From the NCBI GenBank assembly GCA_026419785.1, contig JAODTK010001710.1, forward strand, positions 62,001 to 126,000: DNA of 64,000 nt, given 5' to 3'. Positions 1 through 11,015 of this stretch are shown in pieces. Every line of letters starts with the position of its first letter. Within the stretch, counting starts at the first letter, position 1. This stretch comes from Sclerodactyla briareus (lineage: Eukaryota; Echinodermata; Holothuroidea; Dendrochirotida; Sclerodactylidae). The position numbers were made by a program, and so were the translations under genes. The notes beneath the pieces are model-generated. The model was not told the DNA's origin, ran no database searches, and saw nothing but the letters and a program-made list of their open reading frames with translations.

Positions 1-82
1 TTTCAACTAGGTCAACTAGGAGCTTAAAACTTTTGCTGCTAAGTGGAATGCTGTAGCCAGACAGGGCCAGAGATGGACATAC

Positions 83-216
83 CTGAATGTCCTACCAATC
101 CCCTATCTTGTCCACCTTCAGGAAGGTGGAGAGTGGCTCGACCCCGTGCTTCTTGAAGGACTTGGCGAACATGTACCGCGTGTCCCCCGACGCCGCCATG
201 GTTGTTCTTTAACCAT
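83..216 (-). CDS. RPL21: Ribosomal protein L21 (eL21), 5' coding exon, partial, frame-broken
   Basis: RPL21 (eL21) is a protein of the cytosolic 60S ribosomal subunit. Starting at the ATG at 216-214, the minus strand reads MVKEQPWRRRG, then, one frame over, TRYMFAKSFKKHGVEPLST followed by FLKVDKIGD. This matches the conserved eL21 N-terminus, which has the pattern K-x-RRGTRYMF, then F-x-KHGV-x-PL-x-T, then KxGDIVDI. A CAG|GTATGT splice donor closes the exon at 83, exactly after the position of DIVDI, so the rest of the gene lies left of the window. Two frame problems are visible: the G run near 188 needs one more base (or two fewer), and the IV of GDIVDI reads as W-stop. An alternative start at 199 would give MAASGD before TRYMF but lacks the basic RRG. 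Identity is secure. Whether this is the working gene with sequence errors or a pseudogene is open; the intact splice donor argues against a processed copy. Confidence 0.82.
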
Positions 217-1599
217 CTTTGTGCGCTTCTAGGATCTGGGTGTCAATGAAAAAATGATCGAGTTTTAGGAATGCCACAGGTTATAGGCTGACTTTGAATG
301 AAGCTTCATGAGCAAGTTGCCAATGTGGCATCTCGGGGGATATAAGAAATCATTGATTACCTTCGTGGGTAGTAATCGTTCCGCAACTATTTCAGGGCTT
401 TCAGGCATTTCAACAACCAAAAGTGTGGCCATGACCAGTGATGAACCTCTGGGAATAACGAATTAAGACTAGCGATACGTGCAGGGCGGGTAACCGCCAC
501 TTTTATAATCCACTGCAGAAACGGATTATGTCAATTTAACCTTCAGTGACTTTGAAATGCGCCACCTGTTGTTCAGGTCCACATTCCCATCCCTAAGTTT
601 TGTCTAAATATGAAAGTTAGAAACATTGTAATTTGACCCGTCATGTTGTTTAGGACTAACAACAGTCCACATCCACTGATTTTGATCAAACTTGATCACA
701 ATTTTCCATTTTTATTAAAAATTGTGAAAGAAACAACAACAAATTTGACCTCTTTGTGACCTAGGACCACTTTCTGTTTTTCGGGACCAACTTCCAGCAT
801 AAGGGCGGAAACACTATAAATTCTCTTTTATGATATATTAATAAATATCAAATATACACTAAATATCATTGTACTTTGTAAGTTGTGCCTTGTTGGCAAC
901 ACCATTTACTCAGTCTGGGCCTTCAAATTGAGGAAAATCAGACCTACAGACTACAGTTGTTGAGATTTGAGCATTTTAATGATTTTGCCCACTCATGATA
1001 TTATTAATTGGATAGGCCACACCCAAAACGATAGGACCATCTACCCACCATGGGTGTCCACCACCCAATGTGGGAGCAAATCCTCTCTTCATTTAAACCA
1101 TCCCCTTGAATACTATGAAGTTATATCAATGGAGGACAACAGTATAATACCGAAGTCTTGTGGCACTCCTCACAATGTGTACAAACACCGTTCAACGAGA
1201 AAGAACCCTATGGCTATGGTAATCAAATACATCACATATTTTATGATTTTGCTCACCCTCCCATGAATACTGTTGGATCACTTAAAAAACGAAACAATAA
1301 GGAACCATCTACTCACTTGGGTAACCACCACCAACCCAAGTATGAAAAGCAATATCTCTTTCAATCTTCCACTTATCCTTTTTTCACAAGTAATTCGGAG
1401 GTTTCGCTCCAAAACCCGCCCGCGTCATGCATTTAATTCTAATGTCACTGAAAACAGCTTTCCAACCAATGCAGCAATAGCAAAGTACAGCAAATGGAAT
1501 ACTCATGATCCATGAAACATAACACTTTTCACAATCTGGTCACTTTATATTCTGGCCTCCATAATCTTCAAACAACTGACCTTAGAGGTGACAGGGTTC
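217..1599. other. Non-coding, upstream side of the RPL21 exon
   Basis: AT-rich DNA. Several overlapping frames of 80-100 codons lie at 970-1515 in different phases, with no conserved motif and no splice context I trust. No promoter element is clear; a CTAG 3' splice-like site sits about 15 bases before the RPL21 ATG, so the first intron could be in the 5' leader. Confidence 0.5.
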
Positions 1600-1715
1600 G
1601 CAATTTTCTTCCGGGGTGGAAAGAATCGCGGAAGAACCCACGGTTATTCCGGCCCGGAAGGAATAGGTTTCTTCCAGTTTCTTCTGGCCAAAAATGGAAG
1701 AAGAAAGAAAGAAAC
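1600..1715. repeat. GGAAGAAACC-rich short palindromic repeat, copy 1
   Basis: Dense alternation of GGAAGAAAC and its complement GTTTCTTCC around CCGG and TTCCAG. The same wording recurs at 2580-2715. It is low-complexity and self-complementary; small frames here are by-products. Confidence 0.55.
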
Positions 1716-2579
1716 TAATTTTATGGGAAAATTGTCCAGACAGCATGCGAATAACCGTAATGCTTGCTTCATATATTCTTAAATGGAGAGTTAAAACTCA
1801 TTGTGTCTTAGATATTGGTTGGGTACAGATGTGACGTATTACCTGAACAGACCCATGTTTCCCTATTTAACATGTTGAGTGTTATTAAAACTAATGGGCC
1901 AAAACCAAGCTTGTTGTATATATACCCTACAGTATTGTTGATGTAAGCTTCAACATGATTCAAAAGTATGTAAGGTTGAATTAGGCCCCTTACATAAAAC
2001 CTGAGTAAAAACCATGATTTTGTGGCATATAAGTAATGTATATAGTATGCATTTTAATTTGATCTAATGGTTATTGTAACAAAAGATACACTAATGCCAT
2101 ATTGGGGCTTTGTTGGAGAAGGAAAAAACAAAACTCTAGTAAGGATTGAACGGGCTCAAGTGTTGTTTATGGTGGAAATATGTCATTTGAGATGAGGAAA
2201 CTTGGCTCTGTTTCAATTTTCAATTTCACTGATAGTATAAGTTGTTGTTGCAGAGCTGGCTAGTTTAGATGTGAAGTTTTTCATTCATCATGTTGATAAA
2301 CTGTATCGATAACAAATTACATTATTGTGCCATCTCTTGCCTTGCTTAAAGGGACCCATCAAACACTCGGTTAATACCCATTTGAGTACTCATAGCCCTT
2401 CCTAAAACTCTGGTTGGTGCATCGGGACAATTATGTCCTTCTATTGGGTATATGTTGTCCCTGAAATGGCCAAAATGATAATGAAAAAACAAATGTCTTT
2501 TGAACACTATTTTCAATGAGGATATTGGTGATCATTCTGTATCTGATTAATAGGCAGAAAACCCTGGTTCTTCACCACA

Positions 2580-2715
2580 CATTTAATTCTTCCGGTTTTC
2601 TTCCAGTTTTTCCAGAAAAACCTGGAAGGAAAAGAAACCATGTTTCTTCCATTTTCTTACACGCCCCCGGGAGAAATAGGTTTCTTCCAGAAGAAACCAA
2701 ACCCTGGGGGTTGAA
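2580..2715. repeat. GGAAGAAACC-rich short palindromic repeat, copy 2
   Basis: Shares the AATAGGTTTCTTCCAG wording with the 1.6 kb copy. It includes a perfect 8 bp stem at 2679-2698 (GGTTTCTT, loop CCAG, AAGAAACC). The intervening 1716-2579 is AT-rich DNA in which I see no gene. Confidence 0.55.
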
Positions 2716-2867
2716 AGAGCAATTTGCCAGAAAGCAAGGTAATAACAGCGAAATCTAAGAGCATCATAGAGGTGATATAGTTGTCCAGCCTCAAGGTGTG
2801 CTACCCTAACTACATATTAGATGACCAATTTTGATGTCATTAGGACTGACGTTGACCATTCTACCAG

Positions 2868-2975
2868 TGTTGGAGTCGAGTCCACCATCCGAGTCCGAGA
2901 CCAATGTCCTGCACCATCTGATCCAAGGGTACCAGACCCAGTCCTCACATCCAGTCCGAGTCCACGATCCCCTAT
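2868..2975. repeat. GAGTCC/GAGTCCGAG simple repeat, left block
   Basis: Imperfect repetition of GAGTC, GAGTCCGAG and AGTCCACGATCC. A related block in mixed orientation lies at 3600-3730. Between them (2976-3599) there is no recognised feature apart from a short C run at 3051-3060. Confidence 0.45.
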
Positions 2976-3599
2976 TCAACTTGGCATTTTAGCAGAATTT
3001 ATGGTATCAGGTTCAAAGAAGAAATTTATTGCAGTTAGTTTGTTGCATCATCCCCCCCCCGCCCAGGCTATGGTAAATGTTGCATATTCACATCCCAATA
3101 CCAATTTGGGTTGCACGTACCTGTTTCACAGTCGTATCATCATTGGGAATTTCATAACATAGCCATTGGCAATGGGCATAAAGCGTCCAAACTAACAAAG
3201 AATGCCCTAAACAACTCATGTATATAACTCCCCCGCACCCCACCTCCCACAGTTGGCACTCTAGGACAATAATAGCTTTCCAGAAAGCAGTTATCATTTG
3301 AAATATTTTTTCATTTGCATTTCGAGAACATCAACATATTCCCATCTTTATATGACCGGGAGGCGTCCATAGTGTATACCTCATAAGGATCCCACCATGC
3401 TCACCGCCATTCCGACAAGCAGCAGTTAGTGAATAAAATGCACTATTGGTTATAACCTCAGATTTTGAGTGAATTCCGGAGACCATTACAGAAGACAGTA
3501 CATCGCATTTATGATTGTCAAGGTCGATGTAAATTCTTGCATATACACTCAAGTTAGCGGGTTTTCCCTGTGGATTTTTTTCTGAGCGGTTTTGAACCT

Positions 3600-3730
3600 G
3601 GACCGACCGATCTCCGGTCCCAACAGCCGGAGTGCAGTCCGAGTCATCAAGGCGAGTCCGAGACGAGTCCTTCAAAATCGGTCTTGAGACTGTCTCGAGA
3701 CACGACCCGACCCGATTCCTCCAACCCTGA
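3600..3730. repeat. GAGTCCGAG simple repeat, right block
   Basis: Contains GCGAGTCCGAGACGAGTCC followed by GACTGTCTCGAGACACGACC. Same sequence style as 2868-2975. The two blocks may be arms of one decayed element, but the boundaries are not clear. Confidence 0.4.
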
Positions 3731-5397
3731 TGCTACCAGGGGATAGTTAAATTTCGTGAAGTGTACTGAAGTTTTGCTAAATTTGCAGTTTGGACAGATT
3801 AGCTGGACTTCCTTGACCCAACTGTGACCATCAATAAGTTTCATGGCAGTCCAACGAACGAAATAGTTTTTTAGAGAGTTCACTTTTCATGATTTGTCAG
3901 TGAGTGACGGAGGGGTGGGTCTTCGTAACCCAGTTTGTTGGCTCAAGTGCAATGATCACCTTGTCCAGAATAGTAGTCCAGGGTGTTTTCATCAATTGAC
4001 AGGCATACATTATTGGAAAGAGAATAAAATTCATCAAACCTTGATGTTTAACAATGTGCACAGGCCCATCAAAAGGTATTTTTTTTTAATGTTTCCATTT
4101 TTCCAAAAGTGTCTCAACAAATTGTAGAATTGATTGAATTCCTGCAGATTGACATAACAAGTATTATATACAAAGGTAGCATATATGGCAAATCGCGTAA
4201 GAAAACGGGCATTTTTCCCTTGTCCCACCCACATGAATTCATGTATGGTTTGTACTCCTGGATTCATCGTTATCAGAAGTAGATCAGTACGAATAAATAG
4301 TTATTAGCATCGTGCAGGCACGCAATAATTCATGCAAACATGTACCAATATTCATCAAACTGAGCACTTGCATTTTTTGAAAATTTCCTACCCTCTCACA
4401 GTCACCACAAGAATGCATTTATGATATTTCACCCAAACTGAGGTAAATCGGATCTACATTTTGGCGCTGGATTAATTTTTTGGGGGAAATTCCCCCTTCA
4501 AGAAGAATTGGGGGGGGGGGGGGATCTGACAAAAGTGAGGGGGATTTCTAGAATTGTTGATTGGTTGTTTAGCTGCCCATACTGCAGTGCCATACGCATT
4601 TTGGCAATTGTATACTTTTCAGCAAGGTATCCGCCAACACAAGCCGCAGCCCGTTTTGATGAACAATTGTATGCATTTGGTTTCTTCTCTCGGAATTATA
4701 ACAACAGCACTACAAGCAGAAATCATTGTATTTGTGATAACAAAAAAGTCAATAGGCCTATGACCTTCAATCCTACCTACCCTTTAAAAAAAAAATCAGC
4801 ACAATTTATGCACACCTGCAACCCCCCACCCCATCCACTCTATCCACCCGCTGTGACGGCGATCATTTGTAACTGACCCAACAAATTTACCGCCTATGGT
4901 CACGCTGGATCATACTTTTGCCCCTCAGCTCCAAATTAGTTCAATGTGCCGGCATAGCTGTATCATTCATCACTCATCTCGAGCGGTGAGCCAATTTCCC
5001 AAAGCCAGCCAAACCTGTCCCCACCAAGCAAGTCTGCAGAATCTCATCTATGTACAAAAAATGAGTTTTGATACTCTCAGATTTCGCTGTGCCTGGTGCA
5101 AATCGTAACAATCCACCACTGCCAAAACCACACATGTGGCCTAGCTTTTACTAGCCTACATGTACTCACATCAATATAGTAATATGTGTACCTCTTTCAT
5201 GATTGTATTGGAAGCTCAGATCTGGAATGACACATTGGGGGTACATACTCTGGAAATTTTCTTACACTCCTAGCTTGGAATGAGAGCTATCAACATCATA
5301 ATATTTGAAGTATTTCTATTTTAGCCTCGATCAATTTGTCTGCGATTACGCAGAACTTTTCAGGAAGTACGTTAGCCTAATCTGATTACTATCTGTA
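3731..5397. other. Non-coding, no gene seen
   Basis: Unique-looking AT-rich DNA with a G13 run near 4510-4522. A 122-codon frame at 4508-4876 starts inside that G run and has no recognisable domain. Confidence 0.5.
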
Positions 5398-5399
5398 GG

Positions 5400-6304
5400 G
5401 TAAACGTCCCAAATTTCGGCCCTTAATGTAGTAACCATCCTGAAATATCAAACTTGGTGATACTTTCACTAATTTTCCTGGGTATATAGTGCCACCATGG
5501 TTCTTGTCCTAAACCTTAAACTAGAAAATATAGCAGTCAACTTACGGTAAGTGTACAAACCGGGTTTTATCACGAAAGGAATTGGTGTCCCTAATTTAGG
5601 CCCCTCGTGATCTACTTCCTGGCCCCTAATTCCCTAATTTCAACACTTATGATTATATTTCTTGAAATATACTGAAAGACCTGAACATTTTAACAAATTA
5701 TTTAAGCTAATATGTATTATTTACAAACTATGAGTCTTGACCAAATTTGGGTGATTTTCAACTGTAAATCACTTCAAAAATTGTAGTTGTAAAAGAGCGC
5801 CGAGAAAGTGAGATTTGCATGATTCACCTTGGCAATGTGCATATTACATGTAATCACCATATAGGGGCCGAAATTGGACATCATTTTAATGCTGTCCCAA
5901 TTTGGGCCCCCCCCTTCTAAAAATCGTTATGCAGTAATTACCAAGATAATTTGGCATAGACAAGTACAAATTAGTAAACACTGATCTAGAAAAAATATTT
6001 ATTGCAATTGCAAATGCCATTTTTTTATCAGATTTTACCCATTTTCTAACACAATTTTACCTTAGCTGATCGCTTAATTTCAGGACAAAGTTGTCATAAA
6101 TTTAAGATCACTCTACTTATTGAGTATTCCTCAAAATATATTCACTCTGATCATGTGTTTCAGTAGTTCAGTCCAACCAGAAACACAAGTAATGATTACT
6201 GTGAAAACTGTTATTACTGTTCATTTTGTGGTGTTAATTACCAATTTTCCATTCAGGGGGAGGGGGCCTAATTAGGGACAAGGCCTAACTTAGGGACATT
6301 TACC
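5400..6304. mobile_element. Non-autonomous DNA transposon (MITE), TA|GGGTAAA ends, family A
   Basis: The left end reads TA|GGGTAAACGTCCCAAATTT. The right end, reverse-complemented, reads TA|GGGTAAATGTCCCTAAGTT. This is a terminal inverted repeat of roughly 25 bp with a TA dinucleotide on each side that could be the target duplication. Subterminal sequence repeats the same theme in both orientations (CCTAATTTAGGCCCC, GGGCCTAATTAGGGAC). No transposase frame lies inside, so the element would be mobilised in trans. The superfamily is not assigned; a TA target is compatible with Tc1/mariner-type enzymes but is short enough to occur by chance. Confidence 0.65.
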
Positions 6305-6402
6305 CTAATTAGTAGGCCTAATCTATGTGGGGCATATATATACACGGTACCTATCGTGCCCATAGAAATCTACCTTAGAACCGCAAGCAGCTATTGAGTT
6401 GT

Positions 6403-6618
6403 TTACTTGCCGCAGATTGGGTTGCTTGGGTACTGAGTATTGCGCATAGCTGTCGTGTAGTGCTCCGAGAAACGGTGTAGGCTGTCGCGAGGAAACTGAT
6501 CGTCATCATTAACAGGCTCTTCTAATCTATAAGGTAGCATATAACTTCCTGTGGTCGTTGCCTCGTGCAGTTTCCCCCCCAACTTTAAACAAATGAATGA
6601 AATGGATATATTTTTCAA
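6403..6618 (-). CDS. Candidate exon of unknown function
   Basis: The minus strand carries a 71-codon frame. Its inner part, KLHEATTTGSYMLPYRLEEP followed by VNDDDQFPRDSLHRFSEHY, has mixed composition and codon use more like protein than the surrounding AT-rich DNA. A possible donor (GCAA|GTAAAC) sits at its end, immediately before the stop. I recognise no family, and no supporting neighbouring exon was found. It could equally be chance. Confidence 0.22.
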   Translation of the reverse strand: MKNISISFICLKLGGKLHEATTTGSYMLPYRLEEPVNDDDQFPRDSLHRFSEHYTTAMRNTQYPSNPICGK

Positions 6619-7544
6619 TGTGCCATTATAGTACTGGGCTCAGTGTGTTGTTTTGTTGGTGTATGTGCCAATCTTCATCGCAAAAAGCGCTGCGGGAATT
6701 TCCGCATGGTAGCACACCACCATTCCACTTGATGTACATCCGCCCAGTGTTCCCCTTCAAAAAAAATAGATCCTAAATTTCCCTTTGAGACCCGATTATG
6801 ATGATTATTCTGTCTGCGGGATCCTATTCTTGGCCCTAATCTGGAAGAGACCATGCAAAAATGACAGATGATGCTAAAATGTGGGAGAATCTGTCAGGTT
6901 TTCACAATTTTTCCAGCTTCCCGGTGGGACCACAGTCAGAATGGGTTTACCCAGGTGCCAGAGTGTCCGAAAACCACATCGCTTTAAATTAAAGGGATGC
7001 TCTAGCCTCAAAATTCAATGGCAAGTATTTGGTTTATGGTAAATTGGAGGTGCCCATGATATTGATAGAACGTTTGTCAGCTCCAAATGGTGGTTGCATG
7101 CGCCTGGCATAACTCCCCACTGGTCTCACAGGGTGGTGAAGAGGCCCTGTTTAGAGTGTAAGTCAATAGGGAAGTTAATGGGGGGTGTACAATATGTCAA
7201 TTGCTCTGCGGGATATCAGGATGAGGAGTGCGAAAATCCCGCACTCAGTTCGCGAACACTGGATCAGACTGCGTTGACACACCTTTTTCAAATAAGCCAC
7301 CAAAAATAACAGTATGAATATTCTATATTTTCTCTTCACTTCACATGCCAATAAGAACAAATTTCCATTGAAATTATTTCCCATGTTAGTCAACTGGGTC
7401 ATGTTTAGCCAGCAATGCGCACAAATCACCTACACAGTGATTGACTTGTGATAAACAATATTTTATTCCAAGTTGCTGAGCTGTGAAATAAGTGGCTGAC
7501 TTCAGGCATTCCATTCTTAGTAGTTATTCCATGAAAAAGATCAT
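6619..7544. other. Non-coding, no gene seen
   Basis: AT-rich sequence. Opposed 71- and 84-codon frames at 7094-7429 overlap each other and have no recognisable motif. Confidence 0.45.
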
Positions 7545-7751
7545 GTTTTTCAAGTCGGATGTTCGGTAAATAAGGGTATTTCTAGTAGAAATCGACTAGG
7601 GTTAGGCTAACTAAGCTGTCAATTCTTATTTTTTAAACAAGAAATGTCAGGGCACTTCAGCAGACGTGTTCCCTAACACTGACTTGTACGGTGTCAGCGT
7701 AGGCCTAGTGTTAATTTGACCCTATGGTGCTGTTGTGGCGCGGGTGGCCTA
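7545..7751 (+). repeat. Solo arm of the long-inverted-repeat foldback element
   Basis: About 200 bp from TTTTTCAAGTCGGATGTT through AATCGACTAGGGTTAGGCTA to GTGGCGCGGGTGGCC. It matches the right arm of the foldback element at 7939-8810 in the same orientation and its left arm in reverse. It is probably the remains of a second insertion. Confidence 0.65.
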
Positions 7752-7938
7752 CCACCCATGTGTACTGGTGTTAGGGGTTAGGAATAGGGTTATTGATGGT
7801 TAGGGGTAATTGTACTAGGTCTAGGCCTTGGTTAGACAGTTACCGATAACGATTTGAGCTTAGCCTAGCTAGGCCCCCTTAGCCTAGGCTATATGTATTG
7901 GAATCCTGACCCCTGACCCCACCCCTAACCTTGACCTC

Positions 7939-8810
7939 ATATAGGCCACCGCCACAACAATAAGCATAGGGTCAAATTCAACACTAGGCATACGGTGAGA
8001 CCGTACAAATCAATGTTGGGAACACGATCTGCTGAACCGCCCTGGACTTTGCTTCGTTTTGAAAACTAAAAATTGACAGCTCAGTCAGCCTAACCCTAGT
8101 CGATTCTACTAGAAATACCTTTATTCAGAACATCCTGACTTAAAAAACTTGCAAATACTTGACTTTACGCTGATTTCCATGAATTTTCACCAAATCCGCG
8201 TTTCGCGGCCCGCACAAAGGAGCACCGTCGGTTACTTGGACGTTAACAAACAGTCGTTTCATTTTTGTACCGGGGCCCAAATGAACACTTGTGGGCGGGG
8301 CTAACAGGCTTATAAGCTCTCCACACGGAGGAAGGTGCCAAATCCAAGTACTGTTTTGGTGGCACCAATAATTATTCTTTTCCTGGAATACAGTTTGCTG
8401 TTGTAGTTAAATATGCATTGCATATGCATGATTGCCGTGATTGACACTTGGGTTATCGTCGACTTGACTGGCTGCCGCCGCACGTACGAGGAAACACGTT
8501 GTGAACGTTCTAGCAGCGCACTACTAGCGAACAAGCCGTGCAACTCGGATTGTGGTGAAGAAAATTCATAGAAATCACCGTAAAGTCGAGTATTCTTGTA
8601 AGTTTTTTAAGTCGGGATGTTCTGAATAAGGGTATTTCTAGTAGAAATCGACTAGGGTTAGGCTGACTGAGCTGTGAATTTTTATTTTTCAAACGAGAAA
8701 TGTCAGGGCAGTTCAGCAGTTGTGTTCCCTAACATTGACTGTACGGTCTCACCGTAGGGGCCTAGTGTTAAATTTGACCCTATGGGTATTGTTGTGGCGG
8801 TGGCCTATAT
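7939..8810. mobile_element. Foldback/long-TIR element, about 870 bp
   Basis: The left arm (about 7939-8192) and right arm (about 8553-8810) are inverted copies of about 250 bp. The outer ends read TATAGGCCACCGCCACAACA, with CTAACCCTAGTCGATT in the middle and GACTTTACGGTGATTTC at the inner ends. Both outer ends sit in TATA, compatible with a TA target duplication. The ~360 bp centre contains no conserved coding sequence; a 77-codon minus frame there is unremarkable. Arms differ by scattered substitutions and small indels. The element is structurally able to form a long hairpin. Confidence 0.68.
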
Positions 8811-8850
8811 CCAGGTACACACAGGTATACATTATGGAATCATACCATAT

Positions 8851-9901
8851 AGGGTAAAGTGACAGTATCCAACCCCCTAGGACTTTTTGCAATAGTTTTT
8901 AGAGGTGAAATGAAATAATATGTTTCAAAATGTGTGGTTAGACATTGTTATTAGGGAACATGTCACCATGAAAAAAATATGAATTCAGCCTTCCTCTTCA
9001 GAGAAAAGGACCCTGAAATGAAAACTCGAGTTTGCCTGCCAAGTATTCAACCCCCAGTGACCAGATTCGACCCTCTGTCATTTTACCCCCAAATTAGGGA
9101 TTATTTAGTAGAGTGCAATTATAAAAGGTGGGTGGTGTGAACATACTAAACACAATTGAAGTATCGGCAAGGTATATGACAACTAATATTACAGAACCAA
9201 CTTTATGAAGCATTTTAGAAGCAAATTTAGGCTCAATGTTTCATGCTTTTTTTTTTAGGTCAGTATGGTCCAAATACACACATTTCAATGCAAATTCAAT
9301 GATTTTAGGATATCCCCTAAAATACTCAGAATTCTCTTTGCAAATGACTTAAAGACGTGAGCACTGGCCCCTGGGATAAAGGACCAAAAAACTAAATTAA
9401 AATTCATTTACCAGATGTTTAATAAAACGGATTGCACCAGGGGGTTGAATACTGGCACAGCAGATCCAGATCGGTGACCATATTCGACCCCCTCCAATCT
9501 CCCTCCAAATGTCCCTTGAAATGTCTCTCTTATCTGAAATATGTTATTGATTGCTGCATTATGAAATGTTAGCCTCAACAACTCATTGATTTGGAAACCA
9601 GTTCCTCTCCAAAAGAATTATGGAAATTACACTTCACAACATTTCCTCCAAGTTCCTTATAGTTCCTCCAAGTTCCTGTAGAAAGTCTGTTTTAAGGACA
9701 TTTTCCAAATTCATGAACCAAAACACTCCAAAGATTTCTCTCCAAAAGATTGGCATGAAACTGCATGACAAATCAAGCTGAGAAGTTGCTCTTGCTTTGA
9801 TATGGTTTTCATGTTGAATGGAGTCTCAATCAGTGAATATTATGGATTTATGCCAAGGGGGTTAAATACTGGTAGGGGGTGAATACTGGTCACTCTACCC
9901 T
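8851..9901. mobile_element. Non-autonomous DNA transposon (MITE), TA|GGGTARAGTGACC ends, family B
   Basis: The left end TAGGGTAAAGTGACAGTATC and the reverse-complemented right end TAGGGTAGAGTGACCAGTAT match over about 30 bp, through AACCCCCTA. Internal echoes of the terminus occur at 9045-9075, 9440-9495 and 9855-9890 (GACCAGATTCGACCC, GGGGGTTGAATACTGG). TA flanks both ends. No coding capacity is visible. The first seven bases of the TIR match family A at 5.4 kb, but the rest differs, so these are separate families. Confidence 0.62.
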
Positions 9902-9902
9902 A

Positions 9903-10909
9903 GGCTATGTGTCAACGTTACATGCCCCTGTGAGTGTGAGACCGTGAGTTCAACATCCCTTTCCCATGCGTCTCCGCCTAAGCTAATGGGAATCCTATTC
10001 ACTTCACGTTAGGCTACCAATATGAAACCCTTGAAACATAGTCATTTTTCGCCGGAATTATCAGAGTAAGGCAGCATGAAACCAAGGATTTCCACATCAC
10101 TACGGGGTTGGATGCTCTCTAGATGCGTGTGTAGATATTAAATGAATTATCTTGTATTGAACTGAAAAAAGTGAAAGATTCTAAAGTAATCCACAAACCA
10201 TGCGCAACTCCGGATTAGCGATGTGGAAAAAGGAAGAAGACAGCTCGACGTTACCAGGGATGTACAGTGAGAAAAAGAAGGAAAAAGCTAAAATGCGTTC
10301 CAACAATTGCTAGATGCAAGATCCATGTAGAGGGCGGAATTTCACAAAACTTACTGATGGTTGCATAGCCGATCGACGACGCGAACGCTATGGAAGCCGT
10401 GCTGGACATCTCCCCATAATGTATACACGTAAATATTCAAATATAGGTGCACACCGCTTAAATCGAATTAATGACAACCTTATATTCGATTATATGCACG
10501 TATTAAATCACATCCATTCAGCGATCGGAACTATCTGAATAATTCAGTCTGACTCAAAATTTATAAACTGCATTATTTTCCCCCAAGTTTATCAAACCTT
10601 AACAAAGAATACATGAAACAGATAGGAAAGAGTTTCATTTTCAGAATATGTTGATAGTTCTCGTAAAAATAGCGATTGTGGGTTCAAATGATCATATCTA
10701 GGACGGGCACTCTGAAATGCTGGTTCTGAAGTGAACTCCCCATCACCGACAGTGTTTGTTTCACTGGGTATATAGGGGGATCACACCGTGAACTATAGAC
10801 GAAACTGGACACCGCCTGGTGGGTAAACCGCCACCGTGTATATCACACTTTCGATTCAATCAGAGGGTGACATTGGTTTCGCCATTTGTTTTTTTTTTTT
10901 AAATCAGAT
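9903..10909. other. Non-coding, no gene seen
   Basis: Mixed AT-rich DNA. A 74-codon frame at 10314-10538 has no recognisable motif. Confidence 0.45.
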
Positions 10910-11015
10910 GCAGGAGCGTAGCGAGCGGGGGAGGTGTGGGGGTGTCACACCCCCAATAATTTGGTCCCTGTCGGCAAATTTTGGGTTCTGTCGGCAAAAA
11001 GAGAAGGGAAGTCTG
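10910..11015 (+). mobile_element. Fragment resembling the left end of the hAT-type family seen at 59.5 kb
   Basis: Reads CAGGAGCGTAGCGAGCGGGG, then a G-rich stretch and GGGGTGTCACACCCCC. It closely parallels the 59550 terminus (CAGGGACGTCGCGAGCGGGG, then G-rich, then a GTCTCACCCCC block). No matching right end or target duplication was found, so it is called a fragment by similarity only. Confidence 0.4.
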
